Below, piece by piece: positions 27,431-35,789 of a stretch of 61,945 nucleotides of DNA. The position numbers were made by a program, and so were the translations under genes. Source of the stretch: Acidimicrobiaceae bacterium (lineage in GTDB: Bacteria; Actinomycetota; Acidimicrobiia; Acidimicrobiales; Aldehydirespiratoraceae); assembly GCA_009835735.1 (NCBI GenBank), contig VXWX01000023.1, positions 1-61,945 on the forward strand, read 5' to 3'. The notes under the pieces were generated by a model. It had not been told where the DNA came from. It ran no database searches and saw only the letters and a list, made by a program, of their open reading frames with translations. Positions within the stretch are counted from its first letter, which is position 1, and the number at the start of each line of letters is the position of its first letter.

Positions 27431-28888
27431 ATGATGAGTTCTGACCTCCCCCCGGTGCCGCCGCTGCCCGACGGGCTGGTGGCGGTGGTCAAGCGCGACT
27501 GCCCGACCTGCGAGCTGGTGGCTCCCGTGCTGGGCGACCTCCATGAGCGGGCCGGGCTGACGGTCATCACGCAGGATGACCCGCACTTCCCCGCCGATGC
27601 CGACTGGGTGCACCACGACGCTGATCTGGCCCTGTCCTGGCATCACGACATCGAGACGGTGCCCACGCTGCTGCAGGTGAGCGAGGGCGTCGGCGAGCAG
27701 CGCACCGTCGGCTGGTCCCGCTCCGAGTGGGAGCAGCTGTCAGGGTTGGACTGCCTGGGCGACGGACTCCCCGACTGGCGGCCCGGCTGCGGATCGCTCA
27801 GCGTGGACCCCGCCTATGCCGGCGAGCTGGCCGTGCGGTTCTCCGGTTCGAGCCTGCATAGCCGCCGGATCGAGCTGGCCTCGCTGGAGGACGAATGGGA
27901 GGCGATGTGGGACCGGGGCTGGTCCGACGGCCTGCCAGTGGTTCCGCCGACCGAGACCAGGGTGCTCCGCATGCTCGAGGGCACGACCCGCGGCCCGTCC
28001 GAGGTGGTGGCGGTGGTGCCGCCCAGCCTGGTCGAGTGCACCGTCGAGAAAGTGGCCGTCAACGCAGTGATGGCCGGCTGCACACCCGAGCACCTGCCGG
28101 TAGTGATCGCCGCGCTGGAGGCAGTGTGCACCGACGAGTTCAACATGCACGGCGTACTGGCCACCACCATGAGTGTCGGGCCGGTGCTGGTGGTGAACGG
28201 GCCCGTGGCCGAACGCATCGGCATGAACAGCGGGATCAACTCGCTGGGCCAGGGCAACCGGGCCAACTCGACCATCGGTCGGGCCCTGCAATTGGTGGTG
28301 CGCAACGTCGGCGGCGGGCATCCCGGGGGCGTGGACCGGGCCACGTTCGGCTCACCGGCCAAGGTGGGTTTCTGCTTCGCCGAGGATGAGGCGGGCTCGC
28401 CGTGGACCTCCCTGGCGGAGAGCCGGGGCTGGCGGGCGGACCAGTCCACCGTCACCGTGTTCACCGGAGAGTCACCCAGGATCCTTGCCGACGAGCGGTC
28501 CCGAACTCCCGAATCGTTGACCAAGCACCTAGCCCAGGCGCTGCAGGCCACGGTCTCACCCAGGATGATGCTGGGCATGGATGCCATGCTGGTGCTGTCG
28601 CCCGAGCACATGGCCCGCTACGCCGACGCGGGCTGGAGCCGGGACCGCTTCATGGAGGAACTCTCGGCCGAGTTGACCTTCGACGGCGACGACCTGCTGG
28701 CCGGCGCGGGCGGCATCGCGGCGGGCCTGCCCCCCACGGCCGCCGGCCAGAAGATCCCCAAGTTCCGCCCCGGCGGGCTGCTCGTAGTCCATTCCGGTGG
28801 CCCCGCCGGACTGTTCTCGGCGATTATCGGCGGCTGGGCCAACGGGCCGAGGGGCAGCGACCCGGTCACCCGCGAGATCACGCCGTAG
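27431..28888 (+). CDS. Thioredoxin-domain fusion protein, partner of the UGSC selenoprotein
   Basis: 485 residues (ATG 27431 or 27434). Residues of about 10-110 are a thioredoxin-like domain with VAVVKRDCPTCELVAP (CPTC) and a cis-proline loop DIETVPTLLQV. The rest, about 150-485, is a conserved domain I cannot name, containing WDRGWSDGLPVVPPTE, GCTPEHLPVVIAALEA and MHGVLATTMSVGPVLVVNGP. The UGSC gene starts 41 nt downstream. The CPTC motif parallels the UPTC of the two selenolipoproteins. A plausible role is to reduce, or deliver electrons to, the Sec of the UGSC protein. That is inference from adjacency. Confidence 0.75.
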   Translation: MMSSDLPPVPPLPDGLVAVVKRDCPTCELVAPVLGDLHERAGLTVITQDDPHFPADADWVHHDADLALSWHHDIETVPTLLQVSEGVGEQRTVGWSRSEWEQLSGLDCLGDGLPDWRPGCGSLSVDPAYAGELAVRFSGSSLHSRRIELASLEDEWEAMWDRGWSDGLPVVPPTETRVLRMLEGTTRGPSEVVAVVPPSLVECTVEKVAVNAVMAGCTPEHLPVVIAALEAVCTDEFNMHGVLATTMSVGPVLVVNGPVAERIGMNSGINSLGQGNRANSTIGRALQLVVRNVGGGHPGGVDRATFGSPAKVGFCFAEDEAGSPWTSLAESRGWRADQSTVTVFTGESPRILADERSRTPESLTKHLAQALQATVSPRMMLGMDAMLVLSPEHMARYADAGWSRDRFMEELSAELTFDGDDLLAGAGGIAAGLPPTAAGQKIPKFRPGGLLVVHSGGPAGLFSAIIGGWANGPRGSDPVTREITP

Positions 28889-28929
28889 GAAGCTCGCGAC
28901 TACCCTCACCCCGGCAAGGAGGCCACCTG

Positions 28930-29448
28930 ATGACCACCGTCCTCGATCCCACCTCGGAGCAGGCCCCGGCGGCGCGGGAGCGGGCCACCCGGCCCGAGTC
29001 GCTGGCCGGACTGACCGTCGGGCTGCTCGACATCTCCAAACCCCGCGGCAATGTGTTCCTCGACCGTGTCTCGGAGCGCCTCAGCGGACTGGGCGCGACG
29101 GTCAACCGCTACACCAAGCCCACATTCACCAAGCCCGCTCCGGTCGATCTGCGCCACGAGATAGCCACCACCTGCGACGCGGTCATCGAAGCGCTCGCCG
29201 ATTGAGGCTCCTGCGTGTCGTGCAGTGTGCACGACATCAGCGACATCGAGCGGCGCGGCGTCCCGGGCGTGTTCGTCTCGACCGTCCACTTCGCTTCGGC
29301 GGTCGAGGCGCAGGCCGAGTCGCTCGGCTTCGACGCAGCCGCGGTGCTCACCCGCCACCCCATCCAGGACCGCACCGACGACGAGATGGCGGCCATCGCC
29401 GACGCCGCCTTCGACGAACTGGTCCAAGCCCTGGTCGGGCCGTCCTAG
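28930..29448 (+). CDS. UGSC family selenoprotein, Sec at TGA 29203-29205
   Basis: 172 residues if TGA 29203-29205 is read as selenocysteine (residue 92). The start ATG 28930 has AAGGAGG 7 nt upstream. The first half contains LTVGLLDISKPRGNVFLDR. The active region reads ALAD-U-GSCVSCSVHD, the U-G-S-C signature that names this family, then GVPGVFVSTVHFASAVEAQ and LTRHPIQDRTDDEM. The frame continues 80 codons past the TGA to TAG. A strong hairpin follows the TGA (29216-29236). The family is known from selenoproteome surveys, with Cys-containing homologues; its reaction is undescribed. The preceding thioredoxin-fusion gene is the probable partner. Ordinary annotation would split it into a 91-residue ORF and a fragment. 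Confidence 0.9.
29216..29236 (+). promoter_or_regulatory. Bacterial SECIS-like hairpin downstream of TGA 29203
   Basis: TGTCGTGC (29216-29223) pairs perfectly with GCACGACA (29229-29236) around the loop AGTGT; a G-U pair (29215/29237) can extend it. The loop G (29225) is second in the loop and 22 nt after the U of UGA. The size, spacing and loop G match bacterial SECIS elements and closely resemble the hairpin at 3781-3799 (loop AGAGG). Confidence 0.75.
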
Positions 29449-29452
29449 CTAA

Positions 29453-30898
29453 CTACGACCAGGCGACCAAGGCCACTGCGGTGGTGCTGGCGTAGAGGAC
29501 TCGACGGCCGGAGGCCGCGCTCAGGAACATCCCGTTGGCCACCCGGGAGCCGGTGGGGACCCGGTCGATGAGCGAACCAGAGACGATGTCCACCACCACG
29601 AGATCGTCCGACGGCGGGCCGCCGTCGGCGCCGGACGCGAAGTCGTTGATGACGAGTTCGCCGGACTCGGGGTACACCACCGGCTGCATCGACGGGCGCA
29701 CGTCCACGTGCCATGCCACGCTCATCTCTCGGCGTGACGGGCCGGCCGGAATCTCGACCCCAGCGAGGCCGCCGTTCACCGAGTCCCAGCCGATGGCCAT
29801 GCCCACACCCGGCCTCACTTCCGGGACGTGGACTGGGGGCGCGATGATCCCGCCGCCGGGTGCGCCGAAGGGCTCGATCTCGTCGATGTCGCCGTCGTCG
29901 GTGAGGCTGAACCGCAGCAGCCGCTGAGCTCCTGGCCAGGGGGCCGGATGGCGCCACGACAGCCGGTTGCCGGGCGGCTCATCGAAGCGGCCGTTGGGCT
30001 CGGTGGTGTGGATGGCCCGGACCGACTCGATGTCGCCGCAGTCCATGATCCAGCAGTCCCCGTCGGAGAGGCACGAGTCCCATGACAGCCCCCATTCGCC
30101 GTTGACGGTGCGGTACCGGGGCCTCCAGCCGGCGTCGATCTCCAGGCCGCATCCACCCGCACCGTCCGTGCCACCGGGCTCCCCCACATATAGGCGCCAC
30201 AGATGCTCGGTCCCGGGGACGTAGATCACTTCCACCGTTGAGCCGTCGATGTCCACCACATCGGCGGCGATGCGTCCCATCGAGCCCTCGGGCAGCACCA
30301 GCGGCTCACCCACCAACTCCAGGGACTCGGGCTCAAGGCGGGTCAGCGTCGTGCCGCCCTGACCTTCGAGCCGCAGGTCCTTGGTGACGATGGTGCCGTC
30401 GCGCAAGGCCAGCATCCCGTTGTGGGAGCGGTCAGCCGGCAGCCGCCGCTCGGCCAGCACCGACAGGTCGTCGGGGTCAAGCTTGTGCAGGTACGAGCCG
30501 TTGACGCTGTAGACCGCTCCGTTGGCGTGGGCCAGGATCGACCCGCACCACACATGGTCGCCGCACGGAAGCCGGGGCGAGGTGGCCACCGGCTCCAAGG
30601 CATCGGCTCTGGCGCCTCCCGCGCTCAGGTCCAGGCGTTCCACCCAGCCGTAGGGCTCGGGGCCGCTGAAGGCGGGCATGGTCCCGCCCAGGTACCACTG
30701 GTCCGGCTCGCGCTCCACGAACATCACGTTCCAGCGCCCGTTGCGCTTGCTGGCCACCGAAGCGGTGCCCGTGGCGGCATCGAGGCGGCCGGTGGCTGCC
30801 TTCTGGCGCCGGTTGCCCCCGCACTCCGCCGGCCATGCCGAGGGCCAGTACCCGTCCCGGGCGCCCGGCCGACCCTCGAACCGGTCCAGCCCGGTCAT
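29453..30898 (-). CDS. Hypothetical protein, propeller-like
   Basis: 481 residues without a signal peptide. The sequence alternates short beta-like segments with Gly/Asp turns (LHKLDPDDLSVLAERRL, then LRDGTIVTKDLRL, then LVINDFASG), as in beta-propeller proteins. There is no clear YVTN, PQQ or carotenoid oxygenase metal signature. Nine cysteines are visible, including CGDHVWCG and a cluster at about 250-285 (GGCG, DSC, DCW, DCGD), unusual for this genome. It converges on the UGSC gene with a 4-bp gap, so it is not in the same transcript. I cannot assign a function. Confidence 0.65.
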   Translation of the reverse strand: MTGLDRFEGRPGARDGYWPSAWPAECGGNRRQKAATGRLDAATGTASVASKRNGRWNVMFVEREPDQWYLGGTMPAFSGPEPYGWVERLDLSAGGARADALEPVATSPRLPCGDHVWCGSILAHANGAVYSVNGSYLHKLDPDDLSVLAERRLPADRSHNGMLALRDGTIVTKDLRLEGQGGTTLTRLEPESLELVGEPLVLPEGSMGRIAADVVDIDGSTVEVIYVPGTEHLWRLYVGEPGGTDGAGGCGLEIDAGWRPRYRTVNGEWGLSWDSCLSDGDCWIMDCGDIESVRAIHTTEPNGRFDEPPGNRLSWRHPAPWPGAQRLLRFSLTDDGDIDEIEPFGAPGGGIIAPPVHVPEVRPGVGMAIGWDSVNGGLAGVEIPAGPSRREMSVAWHVDVRPSMQPVVYPESGELVINDFASGADGGPPSDDLVVVDIVSGSLIDRVPTGSRVANGMFLSAASGRRVLYASTTAVALVAWS

Positions 30899-30938
30899 GG
30901 TCGCCGCGCTCTGAGGCCGGCGCTCGGGACGGCGCCGG

Positions 30939-31664
30939 TCATCGGGCGAAGAGCTCGGGGACGATCGGGCAGTCGGACCTTCGAGCGGCTTCGGCGGGAG
31001 TCCGCAACCCGGAGGGCGTGACCACCCTGGTCACGAACCGGTCGAGATCCAGAACGGCCAGGCCCCGCATGGCCGGATCATCAGGGCGGTGCCGGGCACT
31101 CAGGAGGTCCCACATGCGCTCGGGCAATATCCGCCCCGCGCCCGCGATCATCCACACCGGAGTCCGGAAGCCGCGGGCCATCTCAGCCACCGACACGGTC
31201 TCGGCCACCACCAGCGCCTGTGACGGACCCGCGCAGTCGCTGGTCATGAGAACCAAGTCGGCCCGGCCTGCGGCCTCAAGATCGTCCGGCTCGACCCACC
31301 GCAGGTCGGGACGGTCGTCCAGTGCGGCCGCGTAGGCCCCCAACTCCCCCACAGCCAGTACGGCCGAGGCGGCGGGCAGGCTGTGCAATCCGTTCAGGAG
31401 CGCCCGTTCAGTGGTGTCGCCGTCCAAGTCCTCCATCACCCGCCTGGCCTCGGAGCGGGGATCCATGGCGGTGAGCATCCGGGCCGCCAGCCACACCAGC
31501 GGTGCGCAATCGCTGCGCCGGTCCAGCAGCCGGCGGCACGACGTGAGCAGACCCTTGGGATCGTCAGCGAACGACGACAACGCCGAAGCCGACTCCCGCA
31601 CCAGCGGCACCACCGGCACAACCCCAGCCCGGGCCACATACCGCAACCTCTCAATCGGATGCAC
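30939..31664 (-). CDS. IF-2B (eIF2B-alpha)-like fold protein
   Basis: 241 residues from GTG 31664 (MHPIERLRYVARAG); GTG 31688 adds eight residues and cannot be excluded. An N-terminal helical half precedes a Rossmann-like half with VLAVGELGAYAAAL, LVLMTSDCAGPSQALVVAETVSVAEMA, and RTPVWMIAGAGRILPERMWD. This order resembles the IF-2B/methylthioribose-1-phosphate isomerase fold, in which a buried region before 'A' binds sugar phosphate. The similarity is weak. It lies 40 bp upstream of the propeller-like gene on the same strand. Confidence 0.6.
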   Translation of the reverse strand: MHPIERLRYVARAGVVPVVPLVRESASALSSFADDPKGLLTSCRRLLDRRSDCAPLVWLAARMLTAMDPRSEARRVMEDLDGDTTERALLNGLHSLPAASAVLAVGELGAYAAALDDRPDLRWVEPDDLEAAGRADLVLMTSDCAGPSQALVVAETVSVAEMARGFRTPVWMIAGAGRILPERMWDLLSARHRPDDPAMRGLAVLDLDRFVTRVVTPSGLRTPAEAARRSDCPIVPELFAR

Positions 31665-31763
31665 CCCGCGAGCGTACGCAACCGCCACAAGGCCGCGCGG
31701 GTGATACTCCGGCCAGGCAGGAGGGTGGCGCCCGGCGCGACCGGCGAGGCCGGGGGGTGGCGA

Positions 31764-31815
31764 CGAGTCAGATGACCGACGAATAGGGCGAAGCCCGTGT
31801 CGGTCATCTGACTCG
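31764..31815. repeat. Perfect 17-bp inverted repeat with nested hairpin
   Basis: CGAGTCAGATGACCGAC (31764-31780) is exactly complementary to 31799-31815. The 18-nt spacer itself has GGGC (31786-31789), GAA, GCCC (31793-31796). It lies in the 216-bp gap between the divergent IF-2B-like gene and the thioredoxin-like gene. It could be a regulator-binding palindrome, a bidirectional RNA hairpin or a mobile-element remnant; sequence alone does not decide. Confidence 0.6.
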
Positions 31816-31821
31816 GCGACA

Positions 31822-31855
31822 GGACCCGCCGGCCGGAAGGACCCGCCGGCCGGAA
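31822..31855. repeat. Tandem duplication of a 17-bp unit
   Basis: GGACCCGCCGGCCGGAA occurs twice head to tail (31822-31838 and 31839-31855), 26 bp before the GTG start of the thioredoxin-like gene and next to the 17-bp inverted repeat. It contains the palindrome CCGGCCGG. Confidence 0.75.
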
Positions 31856-31880
31856 CAACGCGAGCGCTAGCGTTGGCCTC

Positions 31881-32366
31881 GTGACCGCCGTCTCGCTAGA
31901 TCTGGAACTGGACCCGCTAGGAGGCAAGGCCAGGCCGCTGTCCTCCTGGCTCACGACCTTCCCCCTGCTGCCGGTCCTCCTGGATCCCTACACCAATGAG
32001 AGCGCCTGGATCCTCCACACCGCCCGGCGCATCCTGGTCACCTACGCCGAAGCCGGATGCCGGACGTGCTGGGTGGTCGCCTGCGACCCCGACGACGCCC
32101 GGCGCTTCCTCGGTCCCTACGCCGAAGAGATCCTCACCTTCTCCGACCCCGACCGCCGAGTACCCGCCGCGCTCGGGCTCGACACCTTGCCCGCGTTCGC
32201 CTTCGTCCTCCAGAACGGGTCGGTCACCGCGGCCGCCCAGGGCTGGAACCCTGCCGAGTGGCGGGACGTGGCCGAGACCGTCTCGGACTACACGCACTGG
32301 CAGCGCCCGGTGATTGGCGACGGGCAGGACCCGGTCGCGTTCCCGGGAACGCCCGCGAGGCCCTGA
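31881..32366 (+). CDS. Thioredoxin-fold protein with CRTC motif
   Basis: 161 residues from GTG 31881 (no clear ribosome site). The core reads [21 protein letters not shown], giving a C-x-x-C (CRTC) and a further Cys, followed by [17 protein letters not shown] and a cis-proline-like [15 protein letters not shown]. This fits a cytoplasmic thioredoxin/redoxin-like fold. No signal peptide is visible. The fumarase gene begins 27 nt after its stop, so the two are probably co-transcribed. The target is unknown. Confidence 0.72.
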   Translation: MTAVSLDLELDPLGGKARPLSSWLTTFPLLPVLLDPYTNESAWILHTARRILVTYAEAGCRTCWVVACDPDDARRFLGPYAEEILTFSDPDRRVPAALGLDTLPAFAFVLQNGSVTAAAQGWNPAEWRDVAETVSDYTHWQRPVIGDGQDPVAFPGTPARP

Positions 32367-32392
32367 GACAGGCTCCGGCTGGGACGGACGTG

Positions 32393-34051
32393 ATGGCAGA
32401 TTCGTCCGACCTGAAGGACTTTGCCTACTCGGACATGCTGCCTCTCGGCGCGGACGACACCGACTACCGGCTGTTGTCGACCGAGGGGGTCTCCACCATC
32501 GAGGCCGCGGGCCAGAGGTTCCTGAAGGTCGAGCCGGAGGCGCTGACGCTGCTCACGTCGGTGGCCATGCACGACATCAACCACTACTTGCGCTCCGACC
32601 ACCTCCAGCAGCTCCGCAACATCCTCGATGACCCCGAGGCCTCGGACAATGACCGCTTCGTGGCCACCGAGCTGCTGCAGAACGCCAACATCGCCGCGGG
32701 CGGGATCCTGCCCATGTGCCAGGACACCGGAACCGCGGTGATCATGGGACGCAAGGGCGAGCAGGTGCTCACCTTCGGCGACGACGCCGAAGCCATCTCC
32801 CGGGGCGTCTACGACACCTACCGCATCTCCAACCTGCGCTACTCGCAGCTCGCCCCGCTCGACATGTTCACCGAGGTGAACACCCAGAACAACCTGCCCG
32901 CCCAGATCGAGATCCATTCCAAGCCCGGCGACGTATACGAACTGTTCTACATGGCCAAGGGCGGCGGCTCGGCCAACAAGTCGTTCCTGTACCAGAAGAC
33001 CAAGGCCCTGCTCAACGAGGAGTCGTTGATCGACTTCTGCGACGAGACGCTGCGGCTGCTCGGCACCGCGGCCTGCCCGCCCTACCACCTGGCCCTGGTA
33101 GTAGGCGGCACCTCGGCGGAATACAACCTGAAGGTGGCCAAGCTGGCCTCGGCCAAGTACCTCGACTCCCTGCCCACGTCCGGGGATGCCGACACCGGCC
33201 ACGGGTTCCGGGACCTCGAATGGGAGAAGCGGATCCTGGAGCTGACCCAGGCCTTCGGCATCGGCGCCCAGTTCGGCGGCAAGTACTTCTGCCACGACGT
33301 GCGAGTGGTCCGGCTGCCCCGCCACGGAGCGTCCAACCCGGTCGGGATCGCGGTGAGCTGCTCGGCGGACCGCCAGGCCCGAGCCAAGATCACCTCAGAG
33401 GGTCTGTTCCTCGAGCGCCTGGAGACCGACCCGGCCCGGTTCCTCCCCGAGACCCGGGCCGACGACCTCTCCAGCGAGGTCGTGCCGGTGGACCTCGACC
33501 AGCCGATGGGCGAGATTCTGGCCCGGCTGACCCGCTACCCGGTCAAGACCCGGCTCGCCCTGACCGGCACGCTGGTGGTGGGCCGCGACATCGCCCACGC
33601 CAGGATCAAGCAGCGCCTGGACGCCGGCGAGCCGATGCCGGAGTACATGCGAGACCACCCGGTGTACTACGCCGGTCCGGCCAAGACTCCCCAGGGCTAC
33701 GCCTCCGGATCGTTCGGACCCACGACCGCAGGCCGTATGGACTCCTACGTCGACCAGTTCCAGGCGGCCGGCGGGTCGATGGTGATGCTGGCCAAGGGGA
33801 ACCGCTCGTCGGATGTGACCGAGGCCTGCGCTCGTCATGGCGGCTTCTATCTGGGATCCATCGGAGGCCCCGCCGCTCGCCTGGCCCGCGACTCGATCCG
33901 GCGGGTGGAGGTGCTCGACTACCCCGAGTTGGGCATGGAGGCCGTGTGGCGCATCGAGGTGGAGGACTTCCCCGCCTTCATCGTGATCGACGACAAGGGA
34001 AACGACTTCTTCGCCGAGGTCTCCACCCCGGTGAGGCTCCGCAGCCGCTAG
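32393..34051 (+). CDS. fumA: Class I (Fe-S dependent) fumarate hydratase
   Basis: Interconverts fumarate and malate in the TCA cycle using a [4Fe-4S] cluster, 552 residues. Class I features are [13 protein letters not shown] with a cluster cysteine, [28 protein letters not shown]-like [13 protein letters not shown], and the C-terminal [29 protein letters not shown] 32393 is taken as start; a GTG sits one codon before. The longer open frame upstream overlaps the thioredoxin-like gene and is not used. Its oxygen-sensitive cluster fits the presence of a full SUF system. Its stop shares CTAG with the rsfS stop on the other strand. Confidence 0.93.
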   Translation: MADSSDLKDFAYSDMLPLGADDTDYRLLSTEGVSTIEAAGQRFLKVEPEALTLLTSVAMHDINHYLRSDHLQQLRNILDDPEASDNDRFVATELLQNANIAAGGILPMCQDTGTAVIMGRKGEQVLTFGDDAEAISRGVYDTYRISNLRYSQLAPLDMFTEVNTQNNLPAQIEIHSKPGDVYELFYMAKGGGSANKSFLYQKTKALLNEESLIDFCDETLRLLGTAACPPYHLALVVGGTSAEYNLKVAKLASAKYLDSLPTSGDADTGHGFRDLEWEKRILELTQAFGIGAQFGGKYFCHDVRVVRLPRHGASNPVGIAVSCSADRQARAKITSEGLFLERLETDPARFLPETRADDLSSEVVPVDLDQPMGEILARLTRYPVKTRLALTGTLVVGRDIAHARIKQRLDAGEPMPEYMRDHPVYYAGPAKTPQGYASGSFGPTTAGRMDSYVDQFQAAGGSMVMLAKGNRSSDVTEACARHGGFYLGSIGGPAARLARDSIRRVEVLDYPELGMEAVWRIEVEDFPAFIVIDDKGNDFFAEVSTPVRLRSR

Positions 34052-34488
34052 CGGCCCGGATCCTCCGACACCGCAGCAGGGCGCCAGTCGAGCACCTCGC
34101 AGTCGCCCCACAGCCGTTCGAGCTGGTACAGGGAGCGCCGCTCGGCATCGAAGACGTGCACTACGAACGGCCCGTAGTCGAGCAGTACCCACTGGCGGTC
34201 GTCGGCGCCCTCGATGCGCACCGGCGACGGTCCGCCCGCCTCCTTCACCGTCTCCTCGACACCCTCGGTGATGGAGCGCACCTGGCGGGCATTGTTGCCG
34301 TGGGTGATCACGAACAGATCGGTGACCACCAGCACGTCGCCGACATCGATGACCACGGTGTCGACGCCCTTGCGATCATCGGCGGCGGCCGCCGCGGCCA
34401 CGGCCCAGCGCCGCGCGTAGGCACCGTCGACCAGAGGAGGTGAACCGGCCGGAGCGACGGGATCGGCCGGGCTCGCTCCTGGCGTCAC
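34048..34488 (-). CDS. rsfS: Ribosomal silencing factor RsfS
   Basis: Binds bL14 on the large subunit and blocks subunit joining when nutrients are low. The 146-residue protein has [26 protein letters not shown] and [30 protein letters not shown], the RsfS core, behind a Pro/Ala-rich extension of about 20 residues. GTG 34488 overlaps the LCP-like gene stop (GTGA). It is last in nadD-LCP-rsfS, the usual order downstream of proA in many actinobacteria. Confidence 0.93.
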   Translation of the reverse strand: MTPGASPADPVAPAGSPPLVDGAYARRWAVAAAAAADDRKGVDTVVIDVGDVLVVTDLFVITHGNNARQVRSITEGVEETVKEAGGPSPVRIEGADDRQWVLLDYGPFVVHVFDAERRSLYQLERLWGDCEVLDWRPAAVSEDPGR

Positions 34489-35789
34489 CGCGCCGCCTGG
34501 TCCAGTCCGACCGTCACGGTTATGTCGACCACGTCGGCTCCGCTCTCGCCCAGCTCTATGAGAGCCATGTCTACGCCGAGTTCGATGGCGATGGAGTTGG
34601 TGATGGGGTCGTTCACGAGTTCCTCGCGATGGTAGGCGAACTGGGTGGCCTCCACACCGAAGGCGTCCGCGTTGCCTATCACGGTGATCACTCCCCCGGC
34701 CGCGATCACGTCGTCAGCCAGCCCATCCCGGATAGCTGGATTGCCCGTGCCGTCGAGCAGTTGAACCCTGGGTCGCAGGAACGACTCCGGCTGCTGGGGC
34801 CAGGGGGCCAACTCCAAGGCCTCGGCCCTCAGCCACGCTCTGCTCTCCGCGCCCAGCAGCTGTACCGGGGCGGCGCCGGGATCGGATGCAATGGACTCGA
34901 ACGGAACAACCTCCACCACCGTAGTGCCCGCTCCGAGAGCCCGCAGGAACGGTGCCAGGGCGGAGTCGGCCGGGGGGACCGCGGCCTCGGGGTCCGGCGC
35001 CCGCCCGATTACACCCAGCCACGACTCCCACATGGCCCGCTGGCGCTGCGCCCGGTTGCCGTCGGCCTCGTCCGGGTTGCGGTGGGCGTAGACGGCAGCT
35101 GCGTCGACCGCGCTCAGCTCGTAGCGTCCGGCCTGGTAGACGGCCCGCTTCGCTCCGTCGGCACCCATCTCGATCAGATCATCGACGAACAGATACGGCA
35201 GCGGCTCGGCCGGGCCGATGCTGTAGGCGAGCCACTCGGTCGGCACCTCGACCACCTGCCCGAAGCCGAGGCCGAACATGTCCTCGGCAACCTGCCGGAC
35301 GGCCTCGACCCCTCCCCTCGCAAAGGTGTCGGAGAGCAGCTCGCCCTGCTCTGCAGAGCCGCCCGGGGGCACAACCACGAGGTCGGCCGGCAGCAGCACC
35401 ACACCGCCGCCCGCGTCGATGCCCGTCAGTGCAATGAAGGCCACGCCGGTCAGGCCGCCGTTGTGGGTGTGGAGTGCTAGCAGCGTGGGGGTGGCCTCCA
35501 CCAACTCCAGGTATCCCGGCTCATCGGGCTCCGGAACGATTTGCTCCTCGACAGGGGCCACCGTGATCCTGAGTACATCGCGGCCGCCTGTGAGGGCCAG
35601 CAGCAGGACCGCGATCCCCGCGGCCACGACCACCACCGGAAAGACGAGTCGCCAGAAGAAGTGGGACTGCGGAGCGGGCTGGCGACGGCGCCAGCGGGGC
35701 AGACGCCAGCGGGGCAGACGCCAGTTGGGCGGGCGCCAGCCGGGCGGGAGCCAGCTAGACGGGCGCCAGCCGGGAATTAGTGACCGCAC
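34485..35789 (-). CDS. Membrane protein with degenerate LytR-CpsA-Psr domain and LytR_C domain
   Basis: 434 residues from GTG 35789, which has AGAGG about 8 nt upstream and overlaps the nadD end. The N-terminus is a Trp/Arg/Pro repeat tail (GWRPSSWLPPGWRPPNW), then one membrane helix (FFWRLVFPVVVVAAGIAVLLL). Outside, residues of about 90-290 resemble an LCP domain that attaches polymers to the wall, ending in a region with NPDEADGNRAQRQRAMW. The canonical LCP stretches with catalytic Asp/Arg (such as RSDT) are not recognisable. The C-terminal part (VQLLDGTGNPAIRDGL, then GNADAFG) matches LytR_C. Likely an envelope protein, possibly without transferase activity. Confidence 0.75.
   Translation of the reverse strand: MRSLIPGWRPSSWLPPGWRPPNWRLPRWRLPRWRRRQPAPQSHFFWRLVFPVVVVAAGIAVLLLALTGGRDVLRITVAPVEEQIVPEPDEPGYLELVEATPTLLALHTHNGGLTGVAFIALTGIDAGGGVVLLPADLVVVPPGGSAEQGELLSDTFARGGVEAVRQVAEDMFGLGFGQVVEVPTEWLAYSIGPAEPLPYLFVDDLIEMGADGAKRAVYQAGRYELSAVDAAAVYAHRNPDEADGNRAQRQRAMWESWLGVIGRAPDPEAAVPPADSALAPFLRALGAGTTVVEVVPFESIASDPGAAPVQLLGAESRAWLRAEALELAPWPQQPESFLRPRVQLLDGTGNPAIRDGLADDVIAAGGVITVIGNADAFGVEATQFAYHREELVNDPITNSIAIELGVDMALIELGESGADVVDITVTVGLDQAAR
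35690..35779. repeat. Six tandem 15-bp repeats spanning the nadD / LCP-like overlap
   Basis: Units start with GCCAG at 35690, 35705, 35720, 35735, 35750 and 35765. Units 1 and 2 are identical (GCCAGCGGGGCAGAC); the rest diverge. On the minus strand they encode a pentapeptide repeat with one Trp per unit at the N-terminus of the LCP-like protein. The last unit runs into the nadD stop. Confidence 0.8.

Noticed and set aside
29206..29448. Separate small gene after the UGSC TGA
   Set aside because: No ribosome site or good start lies after the TGA, and the fragment begins with GSC, which belongs to the UGSC motif of the upstream frame.
29453..30898. Carotenoid oxygenase assignment
   Set aside because: The propeller-like rhythm is suggestive, but the four spaced iron-ligand histidines of that family cannot be found.
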